Of a stretch of DNA of 17,499 bases, positions 8,651-14,616 are shown one piece after another. Positions within the stretch are counted from its first letter, which is position 1, and each line of letters begins with the position of its first letter. Origin of the DNA: an uncultured Oscillospiraceae bacterium (GTDB taxonomy: Bacteria > Bacillota > Clostridia > Oscillospirales > Acutalibacteraceae); the NCBI GenBank assembly GCA_900549945.1, contig URQJ01000021.1:1-17499 (forward strand). The letters run 5' to 3'. The notes beneath the pieces are model-generated. The model searched no databases and was not told where the DNA came from. It worked only from the letters and a program-made list of their open reading frames with translations. The position numbers and the translations under genes were made by a program.

Positions 8651-8692
8651 TCCGAGGTGCAAACCGGCTTTGCTCGGCTTGCGCCTTTCGGA
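8651..8692 (+). other. Imperfect stem-loop between ileS and lspA
   Basis: The 70-nt gap holds an interrupted inverted repeat: TCCGA pairs with TCGGA at the outside, TGCAA with TTGCG further in, and CCG with CGG around a GCTTTGCT loop. No T-run follows, so it is not a clear terminator; the lspA ribosome-binding site starts five bases later. It may be an mRNA-stability or processing element, or chance in GC-rich DNA. Confidence 0.3.
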
Positions 8693-8709
8693 TTGTAAGG
8701 AGAATTTCT

Positions 8710-9207
8710 TTGCCTTTACTCGTTTTGATCCTGATCGCCGCGCTCGCTGCGGTCGACCAGTTCATTAAGATGACCGTAATCACGAATTTGAAGCCGGTCG
8801 GAACGCTCACGGCGGTTCCGGGCCTGCTCGAGTTCACATATCTCGAAAATACCGGCGCAGCCTTCGGCTTTTTTCCGGGCTTTTCATGGGTCATCATGAT
8901 CCTGACGCTGATTCTTTCCATTCTTGTGATCGTTTTCGTGTTTCGCTACAAGCACCACTCGTTCCTTTCCTACGCGTGGTGCACGCTGGTGGTTGCGGGC
9001 GGCATCGGCAATCTGATCGACCGCTTTGCGTTTGGCTATGTGGTCGATTATATCCACGTGCTGTTCTTCCCGTATATCTTTAATTTTGCGGACTGCTGCG
9101 TCGTGGTCGGCGCCATTCTGTTCGCCGTCTGGTATCTCTTTGTCAAGGAGAAGAAGGAAAAGCGCGACAGCGATGGGAAAGAAGAGCAAGATGGAACAGA
9201 AGCATGA
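8710..9207 (+). CDS. lspA: Signal peptidase II (lipoprotein signal peptidase)
   Basis: LspA is the membrane aspartyl protease that cleaves prolipoprotein signal peptides in front of the lipidated cysteine. The 165-residue protein has four hydrophobic segments (~3-20, 58-78, 87-103, 122-146). It carries the family blocks LENTGAAFGF (residues 45-54), GGIGNLIDRF...GYVVDY and FNFADCCVVVG. The catalytic dyad is predicted as Asp113 and Asp128. The start is a TTG at 8710 with TAAGGAG (8697-8703) upstream. The C-terminal tail is very charged (KEKKEKRDSDGKEEQDG). The 3' end overlaps the next gene. Confidence 0.96.
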   Translation: MPLLVLILIAALAAVDQFIKMTVITNLKPVGTLTAVPGLLEFTYLENTGAAFGFFPGFSWVIMILTLILSILVIVFVFRYKHHSFLSYAWCTLVVAGGIGNLIDRFAFGYVVDYIHVLFFPYIFNFADCCVVVGAILFAVWYLFVKEKKEKRDSDGKEEQDGTEA

Positions 9208-10111
9208 GATCGTCATAACAGAGCCCGGTATCCGCGCGGATAAAGCCGTTTCCGCCGCGATACCAACGCTTTCGCGTTCTGCCGTGCAGGGACTCATCCA
9301 GAGCGGGCACGTGCGCTGCAACGGCGTACCCGTGCAGAAAAGCGCGAAGCTGCCGGTGCAGGCTGTGCTCACGGTAGAAATCCCGCCGGCAAGGCCGCTG
9401 GAGGTCGCCGCACAGGCCATCCCGCTCGACATCGTCTATGAGGACGGCGATCTGCTCGTCGTTAACAAGCCGAAGGGCATGGTGGTGCATCCCGCCGCGG
9501 GCAATGAGGACGGCACGCTCGTCAACGCGCTGCTGTACCACTGCGGCGATTCGCTCTCCGGCATCAACGGTGTGATCCGCCCGGGCATCGTCCACCGCAT
9601 CGACAAGGATACGAGCGGCCTTTTGATCGTCGCGAAAAACGACGCGGCGCACCGCAGTCTCGCCGAGCAGATCAAGGCGCACAGCTTTACACGCGAATAC
9701 CAGGCGGTCGTCTACGGGCGCATCCGGGAGGACGGCACCGTGAACGCGCCGATCGCCCGCCACCCGCAGGAGCGAAAGCGCATGGCGGTGATTCAGTCCC
9801 CTTCGGTGCGTGAGGCTGTCACGCATTACTTTGTGGTTCGGCATTTCAGCGGCTTCACACAGCTTCGGCTGCGGCTCGAGACGGGGCGGACGCACCAGAT
9901 CCGCGTGCACATGGCCTATATCGGGCATCCGGTCGCCGGCGACCCGGTTTACGGGCCGAAAAAGGTGATCGCGCCGCTCGGCGGCCAGTGCCTGCACGCT
10001 GGCCTGATCGGCTTTGTTCACCCGCGCACCGGCGAATACATGGAGTTTGAAGCGCCGCTGCCGCCGTATTTCACGGATTTCATCAAAACGCTTCGGCCGG
10101 AGGAGGTCTGA
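9191..10111 (+). CDS. rluD: RluA/RluD-family 23S rRNA pseudouridine synthase
   Basis: The enzyme isomerises uridines to pseudouridine in large-subunit rRNA. From the ATG at 9191 it has 306 residues. An N-terminal S4 RNA-binding domain (IRADKAVSAAIPTLSRSAVQ, about residues 14-33, then GHVRCNGVPV) is followed by the RluA catalytic core: LLVVNKPKGMVVHPAAG, GIVHRIDKDTSGLLIVAKN (catalytic Asp138 in HRxD), and TGRTHQIRVHM. An in-frame ATG at 9173 would add six residues (MGKKSK); I prefer 9191 because the S4 domain then starts as in homologues. Either way the gene overlaps lspA by 17-35 nt. The lspA-pseudouridine synthase pair is common in Firmicutes. The exact target uridine cannot be read from sequence. 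Confidence 0.94.
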   Translation: MEQKHEIVITEPGIRADKAVSAAIPTLSRSAVQGLIQSGHVRCNGVPVQKSAKLPVQAVLTVEIPPARPLEVAAQAIPLDIVYEDGDLLVVNKPKGMVVHPAAGNEDGTLVNALLYHCGDSLSGINGVIRPGIVHRIDKDTSGLLIVAKNDAAHRSLAEQIKAHSFTREYQAVVYGRIREDGTVNAPIARHPQERKRMAVIQSPSVREAVTHYFVVRHFSGFTQLRLRLETGRTHQIRVHMAYIGHPVAGDPVYGPKKVIAPLGGQCLHAGLIGFVHPRTGEYMEFEAPLPPYFTDFIKTLRPEEV

Positions 10112-10112
10112 C

Positions 10113-10472
10113 ATGCAGACGAGTCCGCAGAAGATTTTGCTGCTGTTCGTACTCTTTATCGTGAGCTGCGGGCTTGTGATTCTCTGCGTGGCCGGGGCGG
10201 AAAGGCCGATCGAGCCGTACGCGGTGACTGCGCCGCCGGTATCGGAAGATTCCGCGGCTGCGGCCCCCGCAGAGGGTGTACAGCGTATCAACATCAATAC
10301 GGCATCGCTCGAGGAGCTGGATACGCTGCCGGGAATCGGAGAGACGATAGCCGCGCGCATCATTGCCTACCGCGAGGAGAACGGCCCGTTTTACGACATC
10401 GGCGCTCTGCGCGAAGTCAAGGGGATCGGCGACAAAACACTCGAAAAGCTCGCGCCGTACATCTGCGTTTGA
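10113..10472 (+). CDS. comEA: ComEA-like helix-hairpin-helix protein with N-terminal membrane anchor
   Basis: This 119-residue protein has one N-terminal membrane segment (~8-28), a Pro/Ala/Ser linker (~30-57) and a C-terminal tandem helix-hairpin-helix domain (~57-119). It reads ININTASLEELDTLPGIGET and then VKGIGDKTLEKLAPYI. This is the layout of ComEA, which binds incoming double-stranded DNA outside the membrane during natural transformation. No comEB or comEC is nearby, and it is the last gene of the housekeeping run, starting one nt after the rluD stop with AGGAGGT upstream. Other small secreted HhH proteins with no proven competence role look the same, so the gene symbol is tentative. 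Confidence 0.82.
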   Translation: MQTSPQKILLLFVLFIVSCGLVILCVAGAERPIEPYAVTAPPVSEDSAAAAPAEGVQRININTASLEELDTLPGIGETIAARIIAYREENGPFYDIGALREVKGIGDKTLEKLAPYICV

Positions 10473-10710
10473 GCTGTGATGAAACGACCTGCGGCGGATT
10501 TGCAAGCACGCACGCTGAATTTCAAGACGGTGCTGGCGCGTGCCCGCACATGCCGCGCATGGCTGTGCGGCTTTCCTGCCTACCGGGGTTTTTGCTGAAA
10601 GCATGGACCAATTTCCCCGCCGGGGTACAGCGGCGCTTGCGGTGCAGGTGCCGAAAAGTGATTTATATAAGCGGCTTTGTTTTCTCTGAATGAGAGACGA
10701 TTCGGCAAGT
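10473..10710. other. Intergenic region after the comEA-like gene, no supported gene
   Basis: This GC-rich stretch has only short or overlapping open frames, such as a 40-codon frame from 10479, with no family resemblance and no clear ribosome-binding site. A small CCCC-GCC-GGGG hairpin lies at about 10614-10624 but has no T-run. I see no RNA gene. Confidence 0.5.
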
Positions 10711-10760
10711 AAAAAAGGTACGGATGATTTACATTACTGTGAATCATCCGTACCTTTTTT
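10711..10760. terminator. Long perfect hairpin with A/T flanks, probable bidirectional terminator
   Basis: AAAAAAGGTACGGATGATT (10711-10729) is the exact reverse complement of 10742-10760. The pairing continues inward through a T-G wobble and three more pairs, leaving a four-base TTAC loop, about 23 pairs in all. The right arm ends in a T-run and the left arm starts with an A-run, so either strand gives stem plus U-tract. It separates the housekeeping run from the recombinase locus. The stem is much longer than most intrinsic terminators. Confidence 0.8.
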
Positions 10761-11103
10761 TGCGTTGTCGGCGCAGAAAAGCCGGGCGATAAGAGGCGGG
10801 GGCGCAAACGGCATATCCGCTTCTCCTGCTAGAGATAAGGCTCCGCACCGGAAATGCCGGCGCGTGCCAAATACGGAGATGGACTGGGCATACAAAAGCG
10901 GTGCAGAGAAGATTTTGCACGCGGCGCAGGGGAGCGGCCACCGGCTGCAGAATCTCCCCATATGGCGGCAAAAAGGCCGGATGAATTGCGCGGCGGCGGA
11001 GGAATTCAGGCGGATTGTTTGCTTGATGCGAAAGAACATCCTGCGGGGAATTACGTACGGCTTTTTGCTGAAATGTACGGGAAATATATCTCAGAATAAA
11101 GGT
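10761..11103. other. Intergenic region before the recombinase, no supported gene
   Basis: Several overlapping open frames run through here on both strands, as expected for GC-rich non-coding DNA. The longest (156 codons, + strand, ending at 11160) would start inside the terminator hairpin, end in the recombinase ribosome-binding site, and shows no recognisable domain. A frame ending at 11099 (about 80 codons) has a protein-like tail (AGNYVRLFAEMYGKYISE). It could be the remnant of a decayed gene, but I cannot name it. Confidence 0.4.
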
Positions 11104-11133
11104 TTGTATCATCTTTCCTGTCTAATGTACAAT
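11104..11133 (+). promoter_or_regulatory. Predicted promoter of the recombinase gene
   Basis: TTGTAT (11104-11109) and TACAAT (11128-11133) are separated by 18 nt in a locally AT-rich stretch. The predicted transcription start is near 11140, giving a short leader with GGAGGT at 11151-11156 before the ATG at 11163. The -10 matches 5 of 6; the -35 is weak. Confidence 0.5.
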
Positions 11134-11162
11134 GATCGTATTCTTTTATGGGAGGTCTAAAA

Positions 11163-12008
11163 ATGAACCAACGCACGATTGAAGCAAAACAGATTGCAGA
11201 TTTTGGCAGGATGCTCCGCGAAGAGGAGCGCAGCGGCGGAACGATTGAAAATTATCTGCGCCATGTGCGCATGTTTTCGGCTTGGCTTGAGAACCGATGT
11301 GTCTCCAAAGAACTTGTGGCGGCGTGGAAGGAACGGCTGCTGGAAAAGGGCTACAGCCCGGGGACCGTGAACAGCATGGTGGTATCCCTGAATCGATTTC
11401 TTGCCTTTCGGGGCTGGGCGGACTGCCGGGTCAAGACGCTGCGCATCCAGCGCCAGCTTTTCCGGGAGGACAGGAAGGAGCTGACGCGCACGGAATACGA
11501 CCGCCTGATCGCGGCTGCACAGAAAAAGGGGAAAGTACGGCTGGCGCTGCTGATGGAAACAGTCTGCGCGACCGGCATTCGCGTGAGCGAGGTGCGTTAC
11601 ATCACCGTGGAGGCCCTGCGGCGCGGCTGGGCGGAAATATCGCTGAAAGGGAAGATCCGAACCATCCTGATCCCCGATAAGCTCAGAAGAAAGCTCATGA
11701 AATTTGCGCATAAAAGAAAAAAAGATTCCGGCGAGATATTTCTCACCAGAAACAACAAAAGCCTATCGAGAAAACAGATTTGGGCCGAGATGAAAGCCAT
11801 CTGCATGCAGGCGGGGGTGACGGCCTCAAAGGTTTTTCCGCACAACCTGCGCCATCTTTTTGCTAGAACCTTTTACAAAGCGTACCGGGACATTGTAAAG
11901 CTTGCCGACGTACTGGGCCATTCCAGCCTCGAGACAACGCGGATCTATCTCGTCTCCACGGGCGCAGAGCATTCCCGGGCACTGGAGCGGCTGGGCCTTA
12001 TCGTATAA
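11163..12008 (+). CDS. Tyrosine recombinase (XerC/D-like integrase family), candidate DNA invertase
   Basis: The 281-residue protein has the two-domain layout of phage-integrase-type tyrosine recombinases. A SAM-like core-binding domain spans residues ~5-95 (GGTIENYLRHVRMFSAWLEN...GYSPGTVNSMVVSLNRFL), and a catalytic domain ~105-281. All catalytic positions are visible: Arg140 (ATGIRVSE), Lys164 (SLKGKIRTI), His227 and Arg230 (PHNLRHLFAR), His253 (LGHSSLETT) and nucleophile Tyr262 (TRIYL). There is no zinc-ribbon or AP2 arm-binding domain, so it resembles small Xer-like or inversion recombinases more than phage integrases. The start at 11163 follows GGAGGT with 6 nt spacing. Repeats that look like its recombination sites begin nine bases past its stop codon. 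A role in flipping the adjacent segment is inferred from context; small recombinases such as RecV of C. difficile do this. Confidence 0.9.
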   Translation: MNQRTIEAKQIADFGRMLREEERSGGTIENYLRHVRMFSAWLENRCVSKELVAAWKERLLEKGYSPGTVNSMVVSLNRFLAFRGWADCRVKTLRIQRQLFREDRKELTRTEYDRLIAAAQKKGKVRLALLMETVCATGIRVSEVRYITVEALRRGWAEISLKGKIRTILIPDKLRRKLMKFAHKRKKDSGEIFLTRNNKSLSRKQIWAEMKAICMQAGVTASKVFPHNLRHLFARTFYKAYRDIVKLADVLGHSSLETTRIYLVSTGAEHSRALERLGLIV

Positions 12009-12016
12009 ACACAAAG

Positions 12017-12039
12017 AAGGACGATATTCACATATCGTC
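12017..12039 (-). repeat. Inverted repeat copy A (left site, reverse orientation)
   Basis: This copy contains a perfect palindrome at 12019-12040, GGACGATAT-TCAC-ATATCGTCC: two 9-base arms around a 4-base asymmetric centre. Its reverse complement matches copy B at 22 of 23 positions. The centre reads TCAC here and GTGA in copies B and C, so A is oppositely oriented. Paired arms around a short asymmetric spacer are the usual form of a tyrosine-recombinase core site. It also could be a regulator operator. Confidence 0.8.
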
Positions 12040-12087
12040 CTCAAAAAAACTCCTGAACGGAAAACCAGTCCGCATTCACAGTTGTAT

Positions 12088-12115
12088 TTTACATCTTTTT
12101 ATTGCATTATACAAT
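12088..12115 (+). promoter_or_regulatory. Possible weaker rightward promoter within the invertible segment
   Basis: TTTACA (12088-12093) and TACAAT (12110-12115) are 16 nt apart, each matching 5 of 6 consensus bases. It overlaps the leftward promoter on the other strand, so one may be a by-product of AT-rich sequence. If active, its transcripts would meet the terminator at 12164-12204 before reaching cpsC. Confidence 0.35.
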
Positions 12116-12134
12116 TTTTTGAAACAAAAATCAA
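12106..12134 (-). promoter_or_regulatory. Strong leftward promoter within the invertible segment
   Basis: On the minus strand TTGATT (12134-12129) and a perfect TATAAT (12111-12106) are separated by exactly 17 nt. In the orientation given it fires to the left, start near 12099, through copy A and into the 3' end of the recombinase gene as antisense. After inversion it would fire towards cpsC from about 12231, with no terminator in the path. Confidence 0.6.
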
Positions 12135-12163
12135 GTAAAAAATTTGTCTGCTGCATGCCGATT

Positions 12164-12204
12164 AGGCCGAACGAGGAGATTTACTCTGATTTCGGCCTTG
12201 TTTT
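12164..12204 (+). terminator. Intrinsic terminator inside the invertible segment
   Basis: AGGCCGAA (12164-12171) pairs with TTCGGCCT (12191-12198) around a 19-nt loop that can form a small inner GAG/CTC pairing, then TGTTTTC follows. On the + strand this is terminator-shaped; on the minus strand no U-tract follows. As drawn, it would stop transcripts arriving from the recombinase gene or from the + promoter at 12088 before they reach cpsC. Confidence 0.6.
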
Positions 12205-12290
12205 CATGCGCAGAATACTGTGCAGAGCATAAATCCAAAAAAAATTACGTTCTATGGGCAGAGAATATTCCTTACCGCGTTTTATGCAGA

Positions 12291-12313
12291 GACAATATGT
12301 GAATATCGTCCTT
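12291..12313 (+). repeat. Inverted repeat copy B (right site, forward orientation)
   Basis: The copy reads GACAATAT-GTGA-ATATCGTCCTT and matches the reverse complement of copy A at 22 of 23 bases. Its own arms are imperfectly symmetric (7 of 9). It marks the right boundary of the putative invertible segment, 95 nt upstream of the cpsC GTG. Confidence 0.8.
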
Positions 12314-12323
12314 TTATGAAGGA

Positions 12324-12346
12324 AACAATCTGTGAATTTTGTCCTG
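12324..12346 (+). repeat. Third, degenerate copy C of the recombinase-site-like repeat
   Basis: This copy matches copy B at 18 of 23 positions, in the same orientation, exactly 33 bp downstream (about three helical turns). It keeps the GTGAAT centre and the GTCCT end. It could be an accessory binding site, a decayed site, or an alternative crossover point. Confidence 0.65.
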
Positions 12347-12369
12347 CGTTTAGGTTGAGTGGCAGCCAT

Positions 12370-12383
12370 CCCTTTTGCAAGGG
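12370..12383 (+). other. Small leader hairpin before the cpsC ribosome-binding site
   Basis: CCCTT and AAGGG pair around a TTGC loop, ending 12 nt before the AGGGAG ribosome-binding site. It may only affect mRNA structure or stability. Confidence 0.3.
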
Positions 12384-12407
12384 AAATAAGGGAGTAGGGA
12401 GAAAACT

Positions 12408-13157
12408 GTGGATAACAAGGGAAATGTAATGGTGGTCGATCTCGTGCAGCTGGCGAAAGCCCTGTGGCACCGGGCGTGGATAATCATATTGGCGGCTGTG
12501 GTGGCTGCGGGGGCGGCGTTTTCTTATACCAGCTTTTTGGTTACGCCGCTGTATACGGCCAGCGCTATGATGTACGTCAACAACAGCTCGGTTTCAGTCG
12601 GCAGCACGCAGGTGGATTTAAGCGATCTGACAGCGGCGCAGAGTTTGGTGGAAACCTATATGGTGATCCTGAAAACCCGCGGGACACTGACACAGGTGAT
12701 CGAAAAGGCGGAGCTGCCCTACACTTATGAGGAGCTTTCCGAGATGATTGAAGCCAAGTCGGTGAATTCGACGGAGGTTTTCGAGATTGCGGTCACAAGC
12801 GCCAGCCCGCTGGAGGCGGAGAAAATCGCAAATACAATCGCCGAGCTTCTGCCGGACCGGATCTCCGGGATCGTGGAGGGCAGCTCTGTGCGCATCGTGG
12901 ATTATGCGGTCGTACCCGCGCAGAAGGCTTCGCCGAGTATTTCACGGAACACACTTCTGGGCGGATTGCTCGGCGTGGTGCTGTGCTGCGGTGTGATTAT
13001 TCTGCGGGAGATCTTCGATGAGCAGATCCGCGACGAGGATTATGTCCGGGAGACGTTTGATCTGCCGCTTCTCGCCGCGGTGCCGGATTTGACGGCCAGA
13101 GGCAGGGAGAATACAGCGTATCGCGGCAGTACATCTGAAAAGGAGGCAAAGCTATGA
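12408..13157 (+). CDS. cpsC: CpsC/Wzz-family polysaccharide co-polymerase, tyrosine-kinase adaptor
   Basis: This 249-residue membrane protein belongs to the Wzz/CapA/CpsC family, which sets glycopolymer chain length and activates the partner tyrosine kinase. It has a membrane segment at ~24-44, an extracytoplasmic domain (TPLYTASAMMYVNNSS to VRIVDYAVVPAQKASPSIS), and a second membrane segment (~182-199) after the Pro/Ser-rich stretch typical of the family. A short cytoplasmic tail (~200-249) would contact CpsD. The start is GTG 12408 with AGGGAG six nt upstream; an ATG at 12429 with AAGGGA upstream is a real alternative and gives a start closer to homologues. The stop overlaps cpsD by four bases. 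Expression probably depends on the switch upstream. Confidence 0.92.
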   Translation: MDNKGNVMVVDLVQLAKALWHRAWIIILAAVVAAGAAFSYTSFLVTPLYTASAMMYVNNSSVSVGSTQVDLSDLTAAQSLVETYMVILKTRGTLTQVIEKAELPYTYEELSEMIEAKSVNSTEVFEIAVTSASPLEAEKIANTIAELLPDRISGIVEGSSVRIVDYAVVPAQKASPSISRNTLLGGLLGVVLCCGVIILREIFDEQIRDEDYVRETFDLPLLAAVPDLTARGRENTAYRGSTSEKEAKL

Positions 13158-13915
13158 GAAGCAGGCGGAAAATAGCAGCTGTGGCCGATCGGGAATATGG
13201 GTCGATGCTGGGCGGGCAGCTGAGCTTTGCGGCATCAGAGGCGTATAAGCTCCTGCGCACAAATCTCAATTTTGCGCTGCCGGATGAACAGCAGTGCCGC
13301 ATAGTCGGCGTGACCAGCTCCGTGCGCGGAGAGGGGAAGAGCACGACGACCATGAATCTGGCCTATTCCATTGCGGAAACCGGAAAGCTTGTTCTTGTAA
13401 TCGAGGCCGATATGCGCCTGCCCACTTTCTCCAAGCGGCTCGGGCTGAATAATGCGAAGGGCATTTCCAATCTGCTGGCGGGCCTGTGCACCGGTGCGGA
13501 TGTGTTGCAGAAATCCGGGCTGCACAGAAACCTTTGGGTTATTCCAGCGGGCGATATTCCACCGAATCCCTCCGAGCTTTTGGGCTCCGAGCAGATGCGT
13601 ATTACGCTTGAGGTGCTGAGCAAGGATTTCGATTACATACTGCTGGATCTGCCGCCGGTCACTGCCGTTTCGGATCCGCTTGTGGTTTCGAAGCTGGTCA
13701 GCGGCATGGTTCTTGTAGTCCGGCAGAACTACAGCAGCCGGCGCTTCCTGACTGAGGCGGTGCGGCAGCTGCGTTTTGCGGACGCGAAGCTCCTCGGCTT
13801 TGTTATGACCGGCGCCAATGCCCCGGATGAGGGACGCAGGCGCTACTACGAAAAATACGGTTATAGCTACGGATACGGCGAGGAGAGCCGCAAAAAAAGA
13901 GACAAGGCCTCATGA
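13154..13915 (+). CDS. cpsD: CpsD-type bacterial tyrosine kinase (BY-kinase)
   Basis: BY-kinases autophosphorylate a C-terminal tyrosine cluster and with CpsC control polysaccharide assembly. The protein has 253 residues and all expected elements: Walker A SSVRGEGKST (Lys62), Walker A' VIEADMRLP (Asp86) and Walker B ILLDLPP (Asp166). A C-terminal cluster holds six tyrosines in eleven residues (Y232-Y242, RRYYEKYGYSYGYGEE). The EAYKLLRTNL block at ~29-38 is the oligomerisation motif of the family. Walker A' has Glu84 where most relatives have Asp, a conservative change. AGGAGG at 13141-13146 precedes the ATG. It overlaps cpsC and cpsB by four bases each. Confidence 0.95.
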   Translation: MRSRRKIAAVADREYGSMLGGQLSFAASEAYKLLRTNLNFALPDEQQCRIVGVTSSVRGEGKSTTTMNLAYSIAETGKLVLVIEADMRLPTFSKRLGLNNAKGISNLLAGLCTGADVLQKSGLHRNLWVIPAGDIPPNPSELLGSEQMRITLEVLSKDFDYILLDLPPVTAVSDPLVVSKLVSGMVLVVRQNYSSRRFLTEAVRQLRFADAKLLGFVMTGANAPDEGRRRYYEKYGYSYGYGEESRKKRDKAS

Positions 13916-14616
13916 TAGATTTCCATTCGCACATCCTGCCGGAAATAGATGATGGGAGCGGCAGCGCGGCAGAAAGCCTGCAAATGCTGGAGGTCTCTGC
14001 GCGGCAGGGAGTCAAGTTGATCGCCGCTACACCGCATTTCTACGCCGCGGAAAGCAGCCCAGATCAGTTTTTGAGGCGCCGTGCCAAGTCGGCGGGCATG
14101 CTGCAAAAACTGCTCGGTCCGGCGCTGCCGCAAGTGCTCCTGGGTGCGGAGGTCTGTTATTTTGACGGAATCAGCCGCACGGAGGCACTTGAAGGTCTAA
14201 AGCTGGAGGGCACTGAGCTCCTGCTCTTGGAGATGCCCTTTTCTCTGTGGAGCAGCCGCATGGTCGAGGAGGTCTCGGAGCTGCAGGGCCGCCGCGGCAC
14301 ACAGGTATTGCTGGCGCACATCGAGCGCTATCTGGCCTTTCAGCAGCCGGCGGTCTGGGAGAGCCTGCGCAAGCAGGGCGTGTGGATGCAGTGCAACGCG
14401 TCTTTCTTCCTCAACTGGAAAACAAAGCGCAAGGCGCTGCGGATGCTTCGGAAGGGGGAGATTCATATGCTCGGCTCCGACTGCCACAATATGGTAGCGA
14501 GGCCCCCGCAACTTGGAGAAGCCGTGCAGGTGATTCAAAAAGGCTTGGGAGAAAGCGCGTGGCGGAAATTTGACCGCCAAATGCTTGAACGACTGAAGGC
14601 GGTGCGTTACCCATGA
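13912..14616 (+). CDS. cpsB: CpsB/CapC-type PHP-domain protein-tyrosine phosphatase
   Basis: This metal-dependent phosphatase of the PHP superfamily removes phosphate from the kinase CpsD and closes the phosphorylation cycle. The 234-residue protein shows the PHP metal ligands in order: DFHSHILPEIDDG (His5, His7), TPHF (His42), Glu80 (LLGAEVCYF), Glu107 (LLLEMPF), AHIERY (His136) and GSDCHN (Asp190, His192). Its place right after cpsD, with a four-base overlap, matches the assignment, although Streptococcus usually has cpsB first. Its 3' end overlaps the sortase gene. Confidence 0.95.
   Translation: MIDFHSHILPEIDDGSGSAAESLQMLEVSARQGVKLIAATPHFYAAESSPDQFLRRRAKSAGMLQKLLGPALPQVLLGAEVCYFDGISRTEALEGLKLEGTELLLLEMPFSLWSSRMVEEVSELQGRRGTQVLLAHIERYLAFQQPAVWESLRKQGVWMQCNASFFLNWKTKRKALRMLRKGEIHMLGSDCHNMVARPPQLGEAVQVIQKGLGESAWRKFDRQMLERLKAVRYP

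Larger units (their letters stand above)
12017..12313. other. Candidate invertible promoter segment (inverton)
   Basis: This ~297-bp AT-rich segment is bounded by 23-bp inverted repeats that match at 22 of 23 positions. It lies between a tyrosine recombinase gene and a surface-polysaccharide operon, and carries a strong promoter facing left and an intrinsic terminator facing right. No good promoter lies between its right edge and cpsC. Inversion would point the promoter at cpsC and turn the terminator away. In the orientation given, the operon would be OFF. The structure is seen directly; inversion itself is inferred. Confidence 0.65.

Noticed and set aside
10690..11160. 156-codon + strand open frame before the recombinase
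   Set aside because: Its start overlaps the terminator hairpin, it ends in the recombinase ribosome-binding site, it has no clear ribosome-binding site, and overlapping frames exist on both strands.
12019..12040. Copy A palindrome as the recombinase gene's terminator
   Set aside because: On the + strand it is followed by TCAAAAAAAC, not a T-run.
11163..12407. Recombinase as the integrase of an integrative element or prophage
   Set aside because: No tRNA, no direct-repeat att pair, no phage, conjugation or replication genes in the window; the repeats found are inverted, not direct, across the segment. A remnant cannot be excluded.
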